NCBI GenBank assembly: GCA_963377175.1
Contig: CAUJNA010000451.1
Location: forward strand, 123,501-187,500
Length of the DNA stretch: 64,000 bases
Direction of reading: 5' to 3'
From: Effrenium voratum
Lineage: Eukaryota > Sar > Dinophyceae > Suessiales > Symbiodiniaceae
Part shown: positions 33,697 to 41,848 of the stretch, piece after piece
How positions within the stretch are numbered: position 1 is the first letter of the stretch
Layout of the letters: every line of letters starts with the position of its first letter
Translations under genes and position numbers: made by a program
The notes under the pieces: generated by a model
Seen by the model: the letters and a program-made list of their open reading frames with translations, nothing else
Database searches by the model: none
Told to the model about the DNA's origin: nothing

Positions 33697-35106
33697 ATGC
33701 TTGTATTCATGTCGCCGCCTTGTGGTAGATTTCGTTGGTTGCATCTCATCATGTTGGATGAACTTCGTCACTGCGGAATCTATGATGATGTAGCACAATG
33801 GCAGTCGCTGGACGACCTTCTGCACTCGTTGACCATATTCTCTACGTGCTGGCATTACTGTTTTCCTGGACTACCACCACCGTCGATTCCAATTGAGGAG
33901 CACGAATCCATCACACAATTACCGTGGCTGGGTCTCATCCTCGAGGTCTTAGTTGTGGTCCGGATAGCCCTTCAGATTCCGAATCGTGCTATGTCCAGCT
34001 CTAATCACACCGTGGCTAACAGATATGAGCTTCACAGATGTCGGTGCGCAGCCTATTTATTGATCAGTTTCTTACAACGTCTTATTTCACAAGATCACGG
34101 CTACTTCCCGCCGTTCTTTGAAGTCCTCCACTTCTACAAGACTTCTCTCTTGTGTGAAATCATGCACTCGACTTTCGCTGACACGCGACATCTACGCTCA
34201 TTGCGGGCGCGATTTCCTGACCTCTATGACTTCATATATGATCCAGGTCATCACCAACAACCGTGCGTCTACATTCGCCTTTCCCCATGGCACACACCAT
34301 ACTATGTTGGGGCGACTGATCAGGATGTGCTACGTCGTGAACACTCACGCAGTCGCAAATTTCTACAACTGCTTCGTGGACGACATGCCTTCTTTGAACC
34401 GGCGCTTCACTACTGGAAACGATCCAACACCTACTGGCTCTACTGTGCTGTACCAGTGGAAATCAAACTTCCAGTTTCCTCGGTGTGGGTCCAAGAAAGC
34501 AAATGGCAATACCTGCTACGCCCGCATTTAAATGCGCCCTGGGTACACAGAATCTTGCGCAAGGTGGGCTTCCGGGAACACCTTGTAGACTTTCGACGCC
34601 ACTCGTTGTCATCCCCCACTTCCCTCGGCTTGCACAAGCGCTTTCGACGACGACTGCATCCGGATCTCCAACGACAACTACGACCTGACGCACTGGATGA
34701 CATTCAAGCCCACTACTCGATTCTCTATCAGCTGGGATCGAATACAGGAGCGTCGTTCCAAGTCATGCGTGACCTACTGTCGGCCGCCTTCCCTCCCACT
34801 CAGCTGTACTACTTATTGCGGCTCGCAGTTTTCGTCAACGAACCCTTCCCAGAAGCTCCTCGCCCAGGTACTGCGCAAACGACGGCTACAACCACCCTCC
34901 ACTTTGACACAGCTATTTCTGCCGCCGCTACATGTCCAAAATTGGAAAGCTCTACTTGGCACATGGTTACAAAGCTGGATTGCTTCCCATCGGGATCTGT
35001 TCCCTTCTCTTTTCATTCCAAAGATCCGGGTTGTGGAAACCCGCAGCGCCACATTGGGCGACAAGATATACAACTATCGCACATGGCAGCGCAAATGGAC
35101 GCCTGA
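33697..35106 (+). CDS. Element ORF2a: GIY-YIG endonuclease frame
   Basis: 469 codons from the ATG at 33697; an alternative in-frame ATG lies at 33751. Residue numbers are from 33697. The GIY-YIG motif is V191-Y192-I193 ... Y203-V204-G205, followed by R213/R214-E-H-S-R218, supplying the catalytic Arg, and E267 in QESKWQYLLRPHLNAPW, the metal-binding Glu that normally precedes the L-x-P-x-x-N strand. The N-terminal ~185 residues are helical and unfamiliar. GIY-YIG nucleases nick target DNA in Penelope-like elements. Here the domain lies before the polymerase, the permuted arrangement. Coding character is lost after ~34860, where the reverse-transcriptase frame (+1 relative) takes over, so ORF2a and ORF2b are probably one protein split by a frameshift. 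Confidence 0.8.
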   Translation: MLVFMSPPCGRFRWLHLIMLDELRHCGIYDDVAQWQSLDDLLHSLTIFSTCWHYCFPGLPPPSIPIEEHESITQLPWLGLILEVLVVVRIALQIPNRAMSSSNHTVANRYELHRCRCAAYLLISFLQRLISQDHGYFPPFFEVLHFYKTSLLCEIMHSTFADTRHLRSLRARFPDLYDFIYDPGHHQQPCVYIRLSPWHTPYYVGATDQDVLRREHSRSRKFLQLLRGRHAFFEPALHYWKRSNTYWLYCAVPVEIKLPVSSVWVQESKWQYLLRPHLNAPWVHRILRKVGFREHLVDFRRHSLSSPTSLGLHKRFRRRLHPDLQRQLRPDALDDIQAHYSILYQLGSNTGASFQVMRDLLSAAFPPTQLYYLLRLAVFVNEPFPEAPRPGTAQTTATTTLHFDTAISAAATCPKLESSTWHMVTKLDCFPSGSVPFSFHSKDPGCGNPQRHIGRQDIQLSHMAAQMDA

Positions 35107-37084
35107 CACATCCTTTCCGTGTCGCTGTTTGGACATCGATGATCACCATCTACTCCGTGCACATGGTCACGCAGTAATGGTGGATGACTTTTCTCGCATC
35201 AATGCGGACATTAACGTGGAAATCATGGCCGCCTCAATGAAGGATCAGTTTTTCGGTGATGTCGACTTATTGCATCAACGTTTCACCACGCAACTTCGCA
35301 AACTTGCTCGACGCTGGCATGTACATGGTTCCGATCTACTTTCAGATCTACAACCGGTCGTGGCTCAGTTAATGGAGACCCATCGGATCAACCTCCAAGA
35401 TCGGGCTTATTGGTCATCGACATCGTTGCAACGCACTGTGGCCTCTTTGTCTTCATGGGTAGTTATACCAGCGGATCATTTTCCCTCCCGTGCACATGTA
35501 GTGTGCCCGTCCCTGTTTGCCATACTGATGCGGAAGACATTCTGCGCGGGGGATGTTTTCTCACTTTGCCGCGAATCCGCAGCATCGTTTCGCTCTGAAG
35601 TGGTAACCACGGTACCTTCTCTCCTACGTCAACGATACGCATGGGGACTTCGACTTCAAGCACCGTTGCCCACAGCGCGCATCCTTCCAAAGCCGACCAA
35701 GGACTGGCAGAAAGCTCGACCCATCATTTCATTCTTTCGCACATGGGCAGCTCCCTTCCTCACGGTCTTCGGTGCGCTCATATTTGAACTCACCAAGGCG
35801 GCTTTCCCCGACATTGCAGGTCAACTCCCGGTACAAGAACTTATCCAGCAGCTGTGGGAAGCACTGTCAAAAGCAGATCCTGATGAGTACATCCACCTGG
35901 TGTCGCAAGACTTGTCAGGCTTCTTCACGTCCATTCCTACGGAACGATTCCATCAGGCGCTTCAAGTGCTTCTCCATCGATATGATCAAGTTGTTGGCCT
36001 TCGCAGTTCCTCGCAATGGTCCGTGTACGAAGTCAAGTCAGATCATCGACGCCGTATGTTCAAAGGAAAGTGGCGCCGTCAAACCAAGATCCCTCGAATC
36101 TTTCGTGAACAAGATCTCCGGCACCTCCTCGACTTTGTCATTGACAACAGTCACTTCGAGATCAACGGATACTTGTTCCGCCAAGAACGAGGAGTCGCTA
36201 TGGGATCACCAGCCGCGCCACCGTTGTGCAATTTGGTTGCTACGGTTGAGGATTTCTTTTGGCACCAAACCATGATTTCTCTGCGGTTTTGCATGCCCGA
36301 CATTGGTGTAATTTGGCATGAGCGCTACGTCGACAATCGTTTCATTCTCCTTCGTGACTCGGCCCCACACTCACCCGTGCTCATGAACTTTCTTTCCCTG
36401 GAATTTTATCGCCCACCAGTGATGCTTGAAGTTCAACATGACGACAAAGTGCTGGGTTACCGATGTGATTCTTCCTCCAGAACTATTACTCCGCAGCTAC
36501 CTGATCATCCCTCCCAAATCAAAGGAATTCGGAGTGCCAATGATCGGATGTTCACTTATTCTTCTTGGTCTTCTCGCTCATGGCTCATCATACGTGGTGC
36601 ACAACCGGCGGTTCAACAACAACATGGGCTCGACGCTCTCAAACGCCTTTATGAGGCCAAAGGTTTCGAATCTCACCTTCTGCGGGATGTTCGCCGTAGA
36701 CTTGGGACAAAATCCGCATGTGTGCTTGTCATTCTGTCCCTTCTTATGCATGCTTGGGACTGCCACTTTGCTTGCGTGTTGTTGCATTGCGCTTTGTTTG
36801 CATGTAGCTGGCTCAGAACCATGGCGGAATATATGGTCACTAGCCTTCTGCGTTCTGACGGTTCAGTACAAACCACGAGCCGCGTGACACTCGAGCACCT
36901 CCCCAACTTCATCAACGGCAATGAGATCCAAATGTTCATTCGGACTCACGGCATAGCGCACCAGCAAAGTGTGCAATCCCACGGCTCGTCACGTGACGTG
37001 CCAGCGCTCACTGGGCAGTCCCGATCGCGTTCACCTCGGTCACGAATTCCAGCTTACACCGGGCCCGCAAGGGCACTCGGATGA
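34697..37084 (+). CDS. Element ORF2b: Penelope-type reverse transcriptase frame
   Basis: Frame open for 795 codons. Protein-like sequence begins near 34860, where it picks up from the GIY-YIG frame. Residue numbers are from 34697. Fingers: ILPKPTKDWQKARPIIS (~335-351). Motif A: SQDLSGFFTSIP with D405. Motif B: GVAMGSPAAPPLCNL starting G499. Motif C: ERYVDN with D546 and N547. The thumb-like region LDALKRLYEAKGF (~654-666) fits the Penelope pattern. The AMGSP motif and the D-x-x-x-x-(F/Y)-T-x-IP pattern separate it from LINE and LTR polymerases. The second Asp of YVDD is replaced by Asn. From ~36720 the frame reads through a T-rich spacer with an AG at 36807, so the genuine polymerase probably ends near 36.7 kb. 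A second start (ATG 36821) then opens the same frame to 37084, where the next protein appears in the +1 frame. Confidence 0.85.
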   Translation: MTFKPTTRFSISWDRIQERRSKSCVTYCRPPSLPLSCTTYCGSQFSSTNPSQKLLAQVLRKRRLQPPSTLTQLFLPPLHVQNWKALLGTWLQSWIASHRDLFPSLFIPKIRVVETRSATLGDKIYNYRTWQRKWTPDTSFPCRCLDIDDHHLLRAHGHAVMVDDFSRINADINVEIMAASMKDQFFGDVDLLHQRFTTQLRKLARRWHVHGSDLLSDLQPVVAQLMETHRINLQDRAYWSSTSLQRTVASLSSWVVIPADHFPSRAHVVCPSLFAILMRKTFCAGDVFSLCRESAASFRSEVVTTVPSLLRQRYAWGLRLQAPLPTARILPKPTKDWQKARPIISFFRTWAAPFLTVFGALIFELTKAAFPDIAGQLPVQELIQQLWEALSKADPDEYIHLVSQDLSGFFTSIPTERFHQALQVLLHRYDQVVGLRSSSQWSVYEVKSDHRRRMFKGKWRRQTKIPRIFREQDLRHLLDFVIDNSHFEINGYLFRQERGVAMGSPAAPPLCNLVATVEDFFWHQTMISLRFCMPDIGVIWHERYVDNRFILLRDSAPHSPVLMNFLSLEFYRPPVMLEVQHDDKVLGYRCDSSSRTITPQLPDHPSQIKGIRSANDRMFTYSSWSSRSWLIIRGAQPAVQQQHGLDALKRLYEAKGFESHLLRDVRRRLGTKSACVLVILSLLMHAWDCHFACVLLHCALFACSWLRTMAEYMVTSLLRSDGSVQTTSRVTLEHLPNFINGNEIQMFIRTHGIAHQQSVQSHGSSRDVPALTGQSRSRSPRSRIPAYTGPARALG

Positions 37085-38150
37085 GGAAGAGGATTGGGGT
37101 GAATGGAGGATTGATGGCAGACGCGCTCATAGTGATCAAAGGAGACCACGCTCGCCTCCGTTTCCTCCTGCTCGTGGCAGTCCTTCTGAGAACCGCATCG
37201 CGCTGGTGCCTCTCTCAGTTCGTCGGCAGGTACCTGACTTGGGGGTTCATCGCTTCAAGCTACGCACTGGGTGCCGGATTGAGGAGATCGCCATCGAAGT
37301 AAACGATGTCCTCTACTACACCTTGCCGTCGATTGCCGCCTTGGAATTTCCTGAGCCGGAGCTGTTGAAGAAATCTTGGGAGTCGGTCTACAGGAGCCTC
37401 ATGCCGCACCGCCGCAGCATCATCGAAGATGAACAGAGGGTCAAGTCAATTTCAGAGTTTCCGTTTGCTCAGCCACCACATGGAGTTCCGGGACGCTGGA
37501 CGGAGCAAGTGCTCAAAGACATTTCGGACTACTTCCAGATCTCGCGGCGCTCACTACCTCAGCAACTCATCGTCCAGCTCGGCATTTGCGAGGAGAAGTG
37601 GCCATATATCAGCAGAACCACGCGGACCTTTCACCACTTCTCCGCGGACAAAAAGAACTCGCAGAAGAACCTCTTTGGTATCATCTTCTCATTTGAGCCA
37701 CGCCGATTGTTGCCCGACAAGCAACGGACTCAATCGCAGTCCACCTTTTTCTGGTCCCACAACACCAACGTACAGGCTGCCATGCAAATCCTGCGTGATG
37801 AGGAACTGATCCGACCTTCGAAGTGGCAAGAACACCCTTCCCCCAATCGTGAGTGCTCCAACTGGAACGAAGTCTGGTTGCCGCCGATGGGATTCTACTG
37901 CAGAGGCAGCCTCCAGTCTCAAGAAGCGGCAATCCAATCAGCTGCGCAGTTCGGTGGAATCCGGACGGACCGCCCGGTGTGCATTGGTGGCTCTGCTCGT
38001 CTCCGACAACAGCATTGCACTATACCCCGCGGCGGCGTGTACGCGGACATAGCAGCCTCCCACTACTATGACTGCATTCATGCCAAGGATGGCAGGTGGA
38101 AACTAAGATCTTCGATCGCAGTGCCCAGCTACATGGGCATCTTCTGGTGA
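36969..38150 (+). CDS. Element ORF3: ~390-aa accessory protein, unknown
   Basis: The open frame starts at a GTG and overlaps the end of ORF2b by 116 bp in the +1 frame. The natural start may be the ATG at 36821, 14 bp after an AG acceptor, entering this frame by a +1 shift near 37040-37080, because the frame has no ATG before its conserved part. The N-terminal ~70 residues are acidic then Arg/Pro/Ser-rich. The middle (~75-230) is helical with RTGCRIEEIAIEVNDVLYYT. The C-terminal part contains FFWSHNTNVQAAMQILRDEE followed by GFYCRGS and a Gly/Arg strand region. This faintly resembles the H-x-T...IL...G start of ADP-ribosyltransferase-like or Tpt1-like folds, but the resemblance is too weak for a call. 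Confidence 0.55.
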   Translation: MCNPTARHVTCQRSLGSPDRVHLGHEFQLTPGPQGHSDEEEDWGEWRIDGRRAHSDQRRPRSPPFPPARGSPSENRIALVPLSVRRQVPDLGVHRFKLRTGCRIEEIAIEVNDVLYYTLPSIAALEFPEPELLKKSWESVYRSLMPHRRSIIEDEQRVKSISEFPFAQPPHGVPGRWTEQVLKDISDYFQISRRSLPQQLIVQLGICEEKWPYISRTTRTFHHFSADKKNSQKNLFGIIFSFEPRRLLPDKQRTQSQSTFFWSHNTNVQAAMQILRDEELIRPSKWQEHPSPNRECSNWNEVWLPPMGFYCRGSLQSQEAAIQSAAQFGGIRTDRPVCIGGSARLRQQHCTIPRGGVYADIAASHYYDCIHAKDGRWKLRSSIAVPSYMGIFW

Positions 38151-38409
38151 ACCATGGTGGCTTGCCAGTACAAGATCGTTGCTACTGACCCGATGTGGTG
38201 AGTGCTATGTTTGTTTTTCATGATGTACATCATGACGCTCCTCTTCCGGAAAAACGCATTGTGTTGTCCGCGGCTCATGGTTGTCTTTGATGGTTCCTTT
38301 TATGGTCTTGCTTGCATGATTGGTTGTGTGCCTTCTGTTGCTTGCCGTCGCCGCTTTCAGTCATCTCTGGTGGATTTGACCCTGGTTGTCTCGTCTTTCC
38401 GGGATTGTG

Positions 38410-38913
38410 ATGGATCATGGAGATCTGCTACGCGATTGTCGACACATGCTACTCGCTATGTCATCGCAGATCAGTTTACTTCTGGCGGGACTCCAGCGTC
38501 TTGAGGGACAGCAGCGACATCCACAGCCGCCCCCACCACCACCGATTCCGGAAGTTCATCCCCCGCCGCTGCCGCCGCCGTCCACGGCGCCTCCGCACTT
38601 GCCAGCAACATCGGTCAGACCTGACCACATGGCAACGCCGGTCACTCTCGTGGCCACCACGGATAGCCGTGCGGAGCACCCTGCTCACGCACGCACGGTG
38701 AGTGTCAGCACTTCCTGGGAACACAGGCGACGGCGAAGATCTAGGCATCGAGAGCCGCACCGAAGACGATCCCGCAGCCATCATCGACGGCTCCCAGACC
38801 GTCCTGTTGATGCAGTTCCTGTGGTCCGCCGTCATTCTTATACTCCTAAGTATCCACCGGCAGTTAAAGCCATGCCAGCTTGCAGACCGTCTGGTCTGCC
38901 CTATGAACGATGA
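38410..38913 (+). CDS. Element ORF4: helix plus Pro/Arg/Ser-rich disordered protein
   Basis: 167 codons from the ATG at 38410, 50 bp after a CCGCTTTCAG acceptor. Residues ~1-37 form an amphipathic helix (DCRHMLLAMSSQISLLLAGL). A Pro-rich segment with poly-Pro runs follows, then a basic tail with RRRRRSRHREPHRRRSRSHH. The same plan, a short coiled helix and then disorder, recurs in the next frame. The basic tail suggests nucleic-acid binding or nuclear targeting. No enzyme motif. Confidence 0.5.
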   Translation: MDHGDLLRDCRHMLLAMSSQISLLLAGLQRLEGQQRHPQPPPPPPIPEVHPPPLPPPSTAPPHLPATSVRPDHMATPVTLVATTDSRAEHPAHARTVSVSTSWEHRRRRRSRHREPHRRRSRSHHRRLPDRPVDAVPVVRRHSYTPKYPPAVKAMPACRPSGLPYER

Positions 38914-39043
38914 CGGAGCAACCGCGACAAAAGTACGTCAGCGTTTGCTACATTCATGCTTGCATTTACCTTATCTCTGTCATGCCGCAGCATTATCGCT
39001 TTGCAGCTTTGCTTGAGTTGACCTTGTGGTTTGATCGGTTGCC

Positions 39044-39772
39044 ATGCAGTTGTCAGCTGAGTTTGTGAATAACCTGGTGGCTGTGCTCAATGTCCTTGCA
39101 TCCCAAGTGGCGACAGCTTTGGACACCCTGAACTTTGCCTTGATGACGGAGCGTGGTCGTCCGACTGACACGGTGGTGACCCCAAGAGCACCACGAAACT
39201 CCAGACATGGGTTGCGGCCCCGCATCATCACGGAGCACCCCTCATCTGACAGATCTCGATCCCCCACACATATTCGAATTCGACCGCTGGACACGTCATC
39301 TACCTGGTACATACCGGCTTTGTCCCCGCCTCGAGCGACACATCGTGATGCCAGTGACCACAATCCGGGAGCTCGGCCCGAATCGATGTTGGATCGACTA
39401 CCACCTCCTCGTCCCCTTGCTCCTTTCGCGACACGCGGTGGACGAGAGCCAGGACAAACGACGCCTACGACACCTGATTCGGATTCTGATGGTTCGATAC
39501 GTCCGCATCCAGGTGCCTCGTCGTTCCGGCCGTCGCCGACGGTGGTCCATGGTCCTCGAGAACTTCTACAAGAATTTACCATTGCACTTCGAAATGCGTA
39601 CCGTGAACCTTTCACGGCACGGACACAGGGTGAGCTGGATGAAATGGTGAGACGGAAGAAGGATAAAGATTCCAGGCCCACCTATAAGACCATTGCGCGG
39701 TTTCTTCAGAAGCCGATTGAGGAAGTCAAGCAGGCATGGAAGGTCTATCAACAACTTGAAGCTCGCGGCTAG
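39044..39772 (+). CDS. Element ORF5: helix, disordered linker, basic helical C-terminus
   Basis: 242 codons. The N-terminal ~34 residues are a hydrophobic heptad-like helix (NNLVAVLNVLASQVATALDT), probably for oligomerisation. Residues ~45-170 are Arg/Ser/Pro/Thr-rich and likely disordered. Residues ~172-242 form a charged helical domain with ELLQEFTIALRNAY and ELDEMVRRKKDKDSRPTYKT. It lies 54 bp after a CATGCCGCAG acceptor. No family recognised. Its plan parallels ORF4, and the two may be diverged relatives or partners. Confidence 0.55.
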   Translation: MQLSAEFVNNLVAVLNVLASQVATALDTLNFALMTERGRPTDTVVTPRAPRNSRHGLRPRIITEHPSSDRSRSPTHIRIRPLDTSSTWYIPALSPPRATHRDASDHNPGARPESMLDRLPPPRPLAPFATRGGREPGQTTPTTPDSDSDGSIRPHPGASSFRPSPTVVHGPRELLQEFTIALRNAYREPFTARTQGELDEMVRRKKDKDSRPTYKTIARFLQKPIEEVKQAWKVYQQLEARG

Positions 39773-39952
39773 CAACATGCCCGACAAATGCAGCAACGAC
39801 CATTGATGGACCAAATGATAAGCAGCGGCGGTGTGTCCGATTCGAGTTGTTGATCACATGATATTTGCTTGCTCGCATGTGACTCACTCTTGCTTGTCGT
39901 GTTGTGAGATGTCGTTGACATGCAGTGATGTCTTGCCTGAGTTGCTCAAATC

Positions 39953-40522
39953 ATGTCGGAACAAGTTGTACAGACGTACATTACCTGGACCCATGGAGCG
40001 CAGCCGACGTGGTTACAATTTCATGGACCCGGGGCTCTACTCGACAGACCCATTCGGCTGACTACGTCACCTCCGCCCCCGCCAAGTTTGCCATTGCTTC
40101 TTCCACCTCCTCCTCCACCACCACCACCACCACCGGTGATTCTTCACCCACAGTTTATGCCCTCGGTACGCAGCCCCTCGATCTCAGCCCCTCGCGGACA
40201 ATCCTGCCCTACCTCTTCGAAATCGCAGCGCACACGCCGCTCGATCCACAGCAGTGACCCCTCCCGTGATGAAGAACCACGCAGTCCAGGGCGCTCGTCC
40301 AAACGATCTCGGACAGCATCAGCTTCAGCGCCGCGGCGATCTCGACGGCCCTTTACAGTGTTTTATTCCAAACGTGCTGGCCGTCCATCGCAATCCCCCT
40401 CGGCGGCGTGCAAGCATTACTGTCACGCCATCCTGCGCCATGGACGGAAATGTCTTTCCCCTTGTGCTCGTAGACGGCCAGGTCACTATCATTGCAGGTG
40501 TGCGCGACATCAACGACAGTGA
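39953..40522 (+). CDS. Element ORF6: Pro-rich protein with C-terminal Cys/His zinc-like cluster
   Basis: 189 codons from the ATG at 39953, 28 bp after a GACATGCAG acceptor. A poly-Pro segment lies at ~residues 40-62 and an Arg/Ser-rich segment at ~85-130. The C-terminal ~37 residues contain CKHYCHAILRHGRKC, then LSPCARRRPGHYHC and RCARH, with spacing C-x3-C-x9-C-x3-C-x9-C-x-C-x2-H. The C-x-A...G-x-x-C...C-x-x-H pattern resembles small zinc-binding motifs seen in mobile-element proteins. I infer nucleic-acid binding. An overlapping shorter frame (40254-40529) lacks comparable features and is taken as a shadow. Confidence 0.5.
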   Translation: MSEQVVQTYITWTHGAQPTWLQFHGPGALLDRPIRLTTSPPPPPSLPLLLPPPPPPPPPPPVILHPQFMPSVRSPSISAPRGQSCPTSSKSQRTRRSIHSSDPSRDEEPRSPGRSSKRSRTASASAPRRSRRPFTVFYSKRAGRPSQSPSAACKHYCHAILRHGRKCLSPCARRRPGHYHCRCARHQRQ

Positions 40523-40681
40523 AAGATAGGAGTCTGACATTTCCGACCTCGTTGCTGCGTTTCACCTTGTGTTTGAAAAGTTGCCTCACTCTTCAGCGTA
40601 TATGTGCGGTTGGCAATGCATGTGTTTCCTTGCCGCAGACCTTCGATTGGTTCAACAGTCGTGCAAGCCCGTATTGCTGCT

Positions 40682-41104
40682 ATGAACCCCCAGTATTTCG
40701 AGTACCAGATCGATAGAGGAGTTGAATGGATTCGAATTTACTCTCCGGGCATTTGGAGGCCCGTTCCCGATGAGGCGCCTGTTCCTGACCCACTGTACGC
40801 TTCCACGTATCGGGAGTGGCGCAGATCATATCACTTCCAAGTGTACTGGTCTGAAGACAGCACCGGTGGAACCACAATGGATCCTATAGCCACGCCCAGT
40901 TCCTATGTGTCCTACCACGTGTGGGAGTACCGAGACTGGCAAACACGAGGTTACCAACGACTTGGACCTCCTGTACAATCCATCGGATTCGCGATGCTCG
41001 TCAATGCAGACGTCGAGTCCTCGGTGGGCTCGTCGGTACCGGATGGGGCGTGGCGGGAACCGTCACCGCCGCCATTCCATGATCCTTGGAATGAGTCGGA
41101 TTGA
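40682..41104 (+). CDS. Element ORF7: WIRIY-REWR-RDW family protein, paralog 1
   Basis: 140 codons from the ATG at 40682, 44 bp after a CCTTGCCGCAG acceptor; codons upstream of that ATG lie in the spacer. Core motifs: EWIRIYSPG (~residues 15-23), STYREWRR (~41-48), HFQVYWSEDSTGGTT (~51-65) and YRDWQTRGYQRLG (~82-94). The C-terminal ~45 residues are acidic, Ser/Pro-rich and variable. The Trp/Tyr/Arg-rich core suggests one compact beta domain of ~95 residues. No known family is recognised. It is the first of four consecutive paralogs and closest to ORF8. Confidence 0.7.
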   Translation: MNPQYFEYQIDRGVEWIRIYSPGIWRPVPDEAPVPDPLYASTYREWRRSYHFQVYWSEDSTGGTTMDPIATPSSYVSYHVWEYRDWQTRGYQRLGPPVQSIGFAMLVNADVESSVGSSVPDGAWREPSPPPFHDPWNESD

Positions 41105-41249
41105 CTCTTGAGTAGCATGTTGGACAAAGATGCGGTTGTGCTTGCTTTGTATGTGTGCTCACATTGGGTTGTCTTGCTTGGTGCTGTGCATGTCGTTTCA
41201 GTGTGTCCGCCGCTTTCCGTGTTAACTTTGAGCAGCTTGTTGGGTTGAA

Positions 41250-41693
41250 ATGTTCAATAGTACAGTGCAGGGTGCAGCACGATGGGTCCTACCTCGTTAT
41301 TTTGACTATGACATCGTTAATGGTCGAGCAGGAACGAGTGTGGAATGGATTCGAATCTATGTTCCGGGTCAGTGGCATCCAGTAGCCCCAGACACCCTGG
41401 GACCGGCCCCGGATGACTCGACCACCTATCGGGAATGGCGCAAGGTCCACCACTTCGAAGTGTACTGGCCCAGGGAAAGCACGGGCGGCACAACCACAGG
41501 CACGGTTCTGCAACCGGTATCTTACGCCACCTTCTACACTTGGTATTACAGGGACTGGGTCACCAGGGGGTATCAACGCCTGGGTCGTCCACATCCTAGC
41601 ATAGCGAGGCCAGTTTTCGCTTCGGGTGCACCGGACCTCATGTATGCTGGAATGACTTCCTCCTCGGCATCATCTAATTCGCTTGATAGCTGA
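41250..41693 (+). CDS. Element ORF8: WIRIY-REWR-RDW family protein, paralog 2
   Basis: 147 codons, 49 bp after a GTCGTTTCAG acceptor. Core motifs: EWIRIYVPGQW, TTYREWRK, HFEVYWPRESTGGTT and YYRDWVTRGYQRLGRP. It shares with ORF7 a ~15-residue HF.VYW...STGGTT insert absent from ORF9 and ORF10, so these two are the most recent duplicates. The tail is short and Ser-rich. Confidence 0.7.
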   Translation: MFNSTVQGAARWVLPRYFDYDIVNGRAGTSVEWIRIYVPGQWHPVAPDTLGPAPDDSTTYREWRKVHHFEVYWPRESTGGTTTGTVLQPVSYATFYTWYYRDWVTRGYQRLGRPHPSIARPVFASGAPDLMYAGMTSSSASSNSLDS

Positions 41694-41848
41694 TGCCCGT
41701 CCTCGCCTCCCTGGAGAGTCAGACTATGATGCTGGCGACGCACAGTGTTACAAAAGTGGTCTTTTGCATTATGATTGTTGACTTGCTTGCACTTGTTGTT
41801 GTCTGCAGCCGTACACCTATCAACTTGTCTTTCCGTGGTTGTGTTGTC

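Noticed and set aside
36426..36887. Frame overlapping the reverse transcriptase
   Set aside because: Out of frame with conserved RT motifs B and C and rich in spacer-derived Leu/Cys. A shadow.
40254..40529. Alternative frame overlapping element ORF6
   Set aside because: Starts inside ORF6, has no spacer or acceptor before it and no recognisable feature. The ORF6 frame has the Cys/His cluster.
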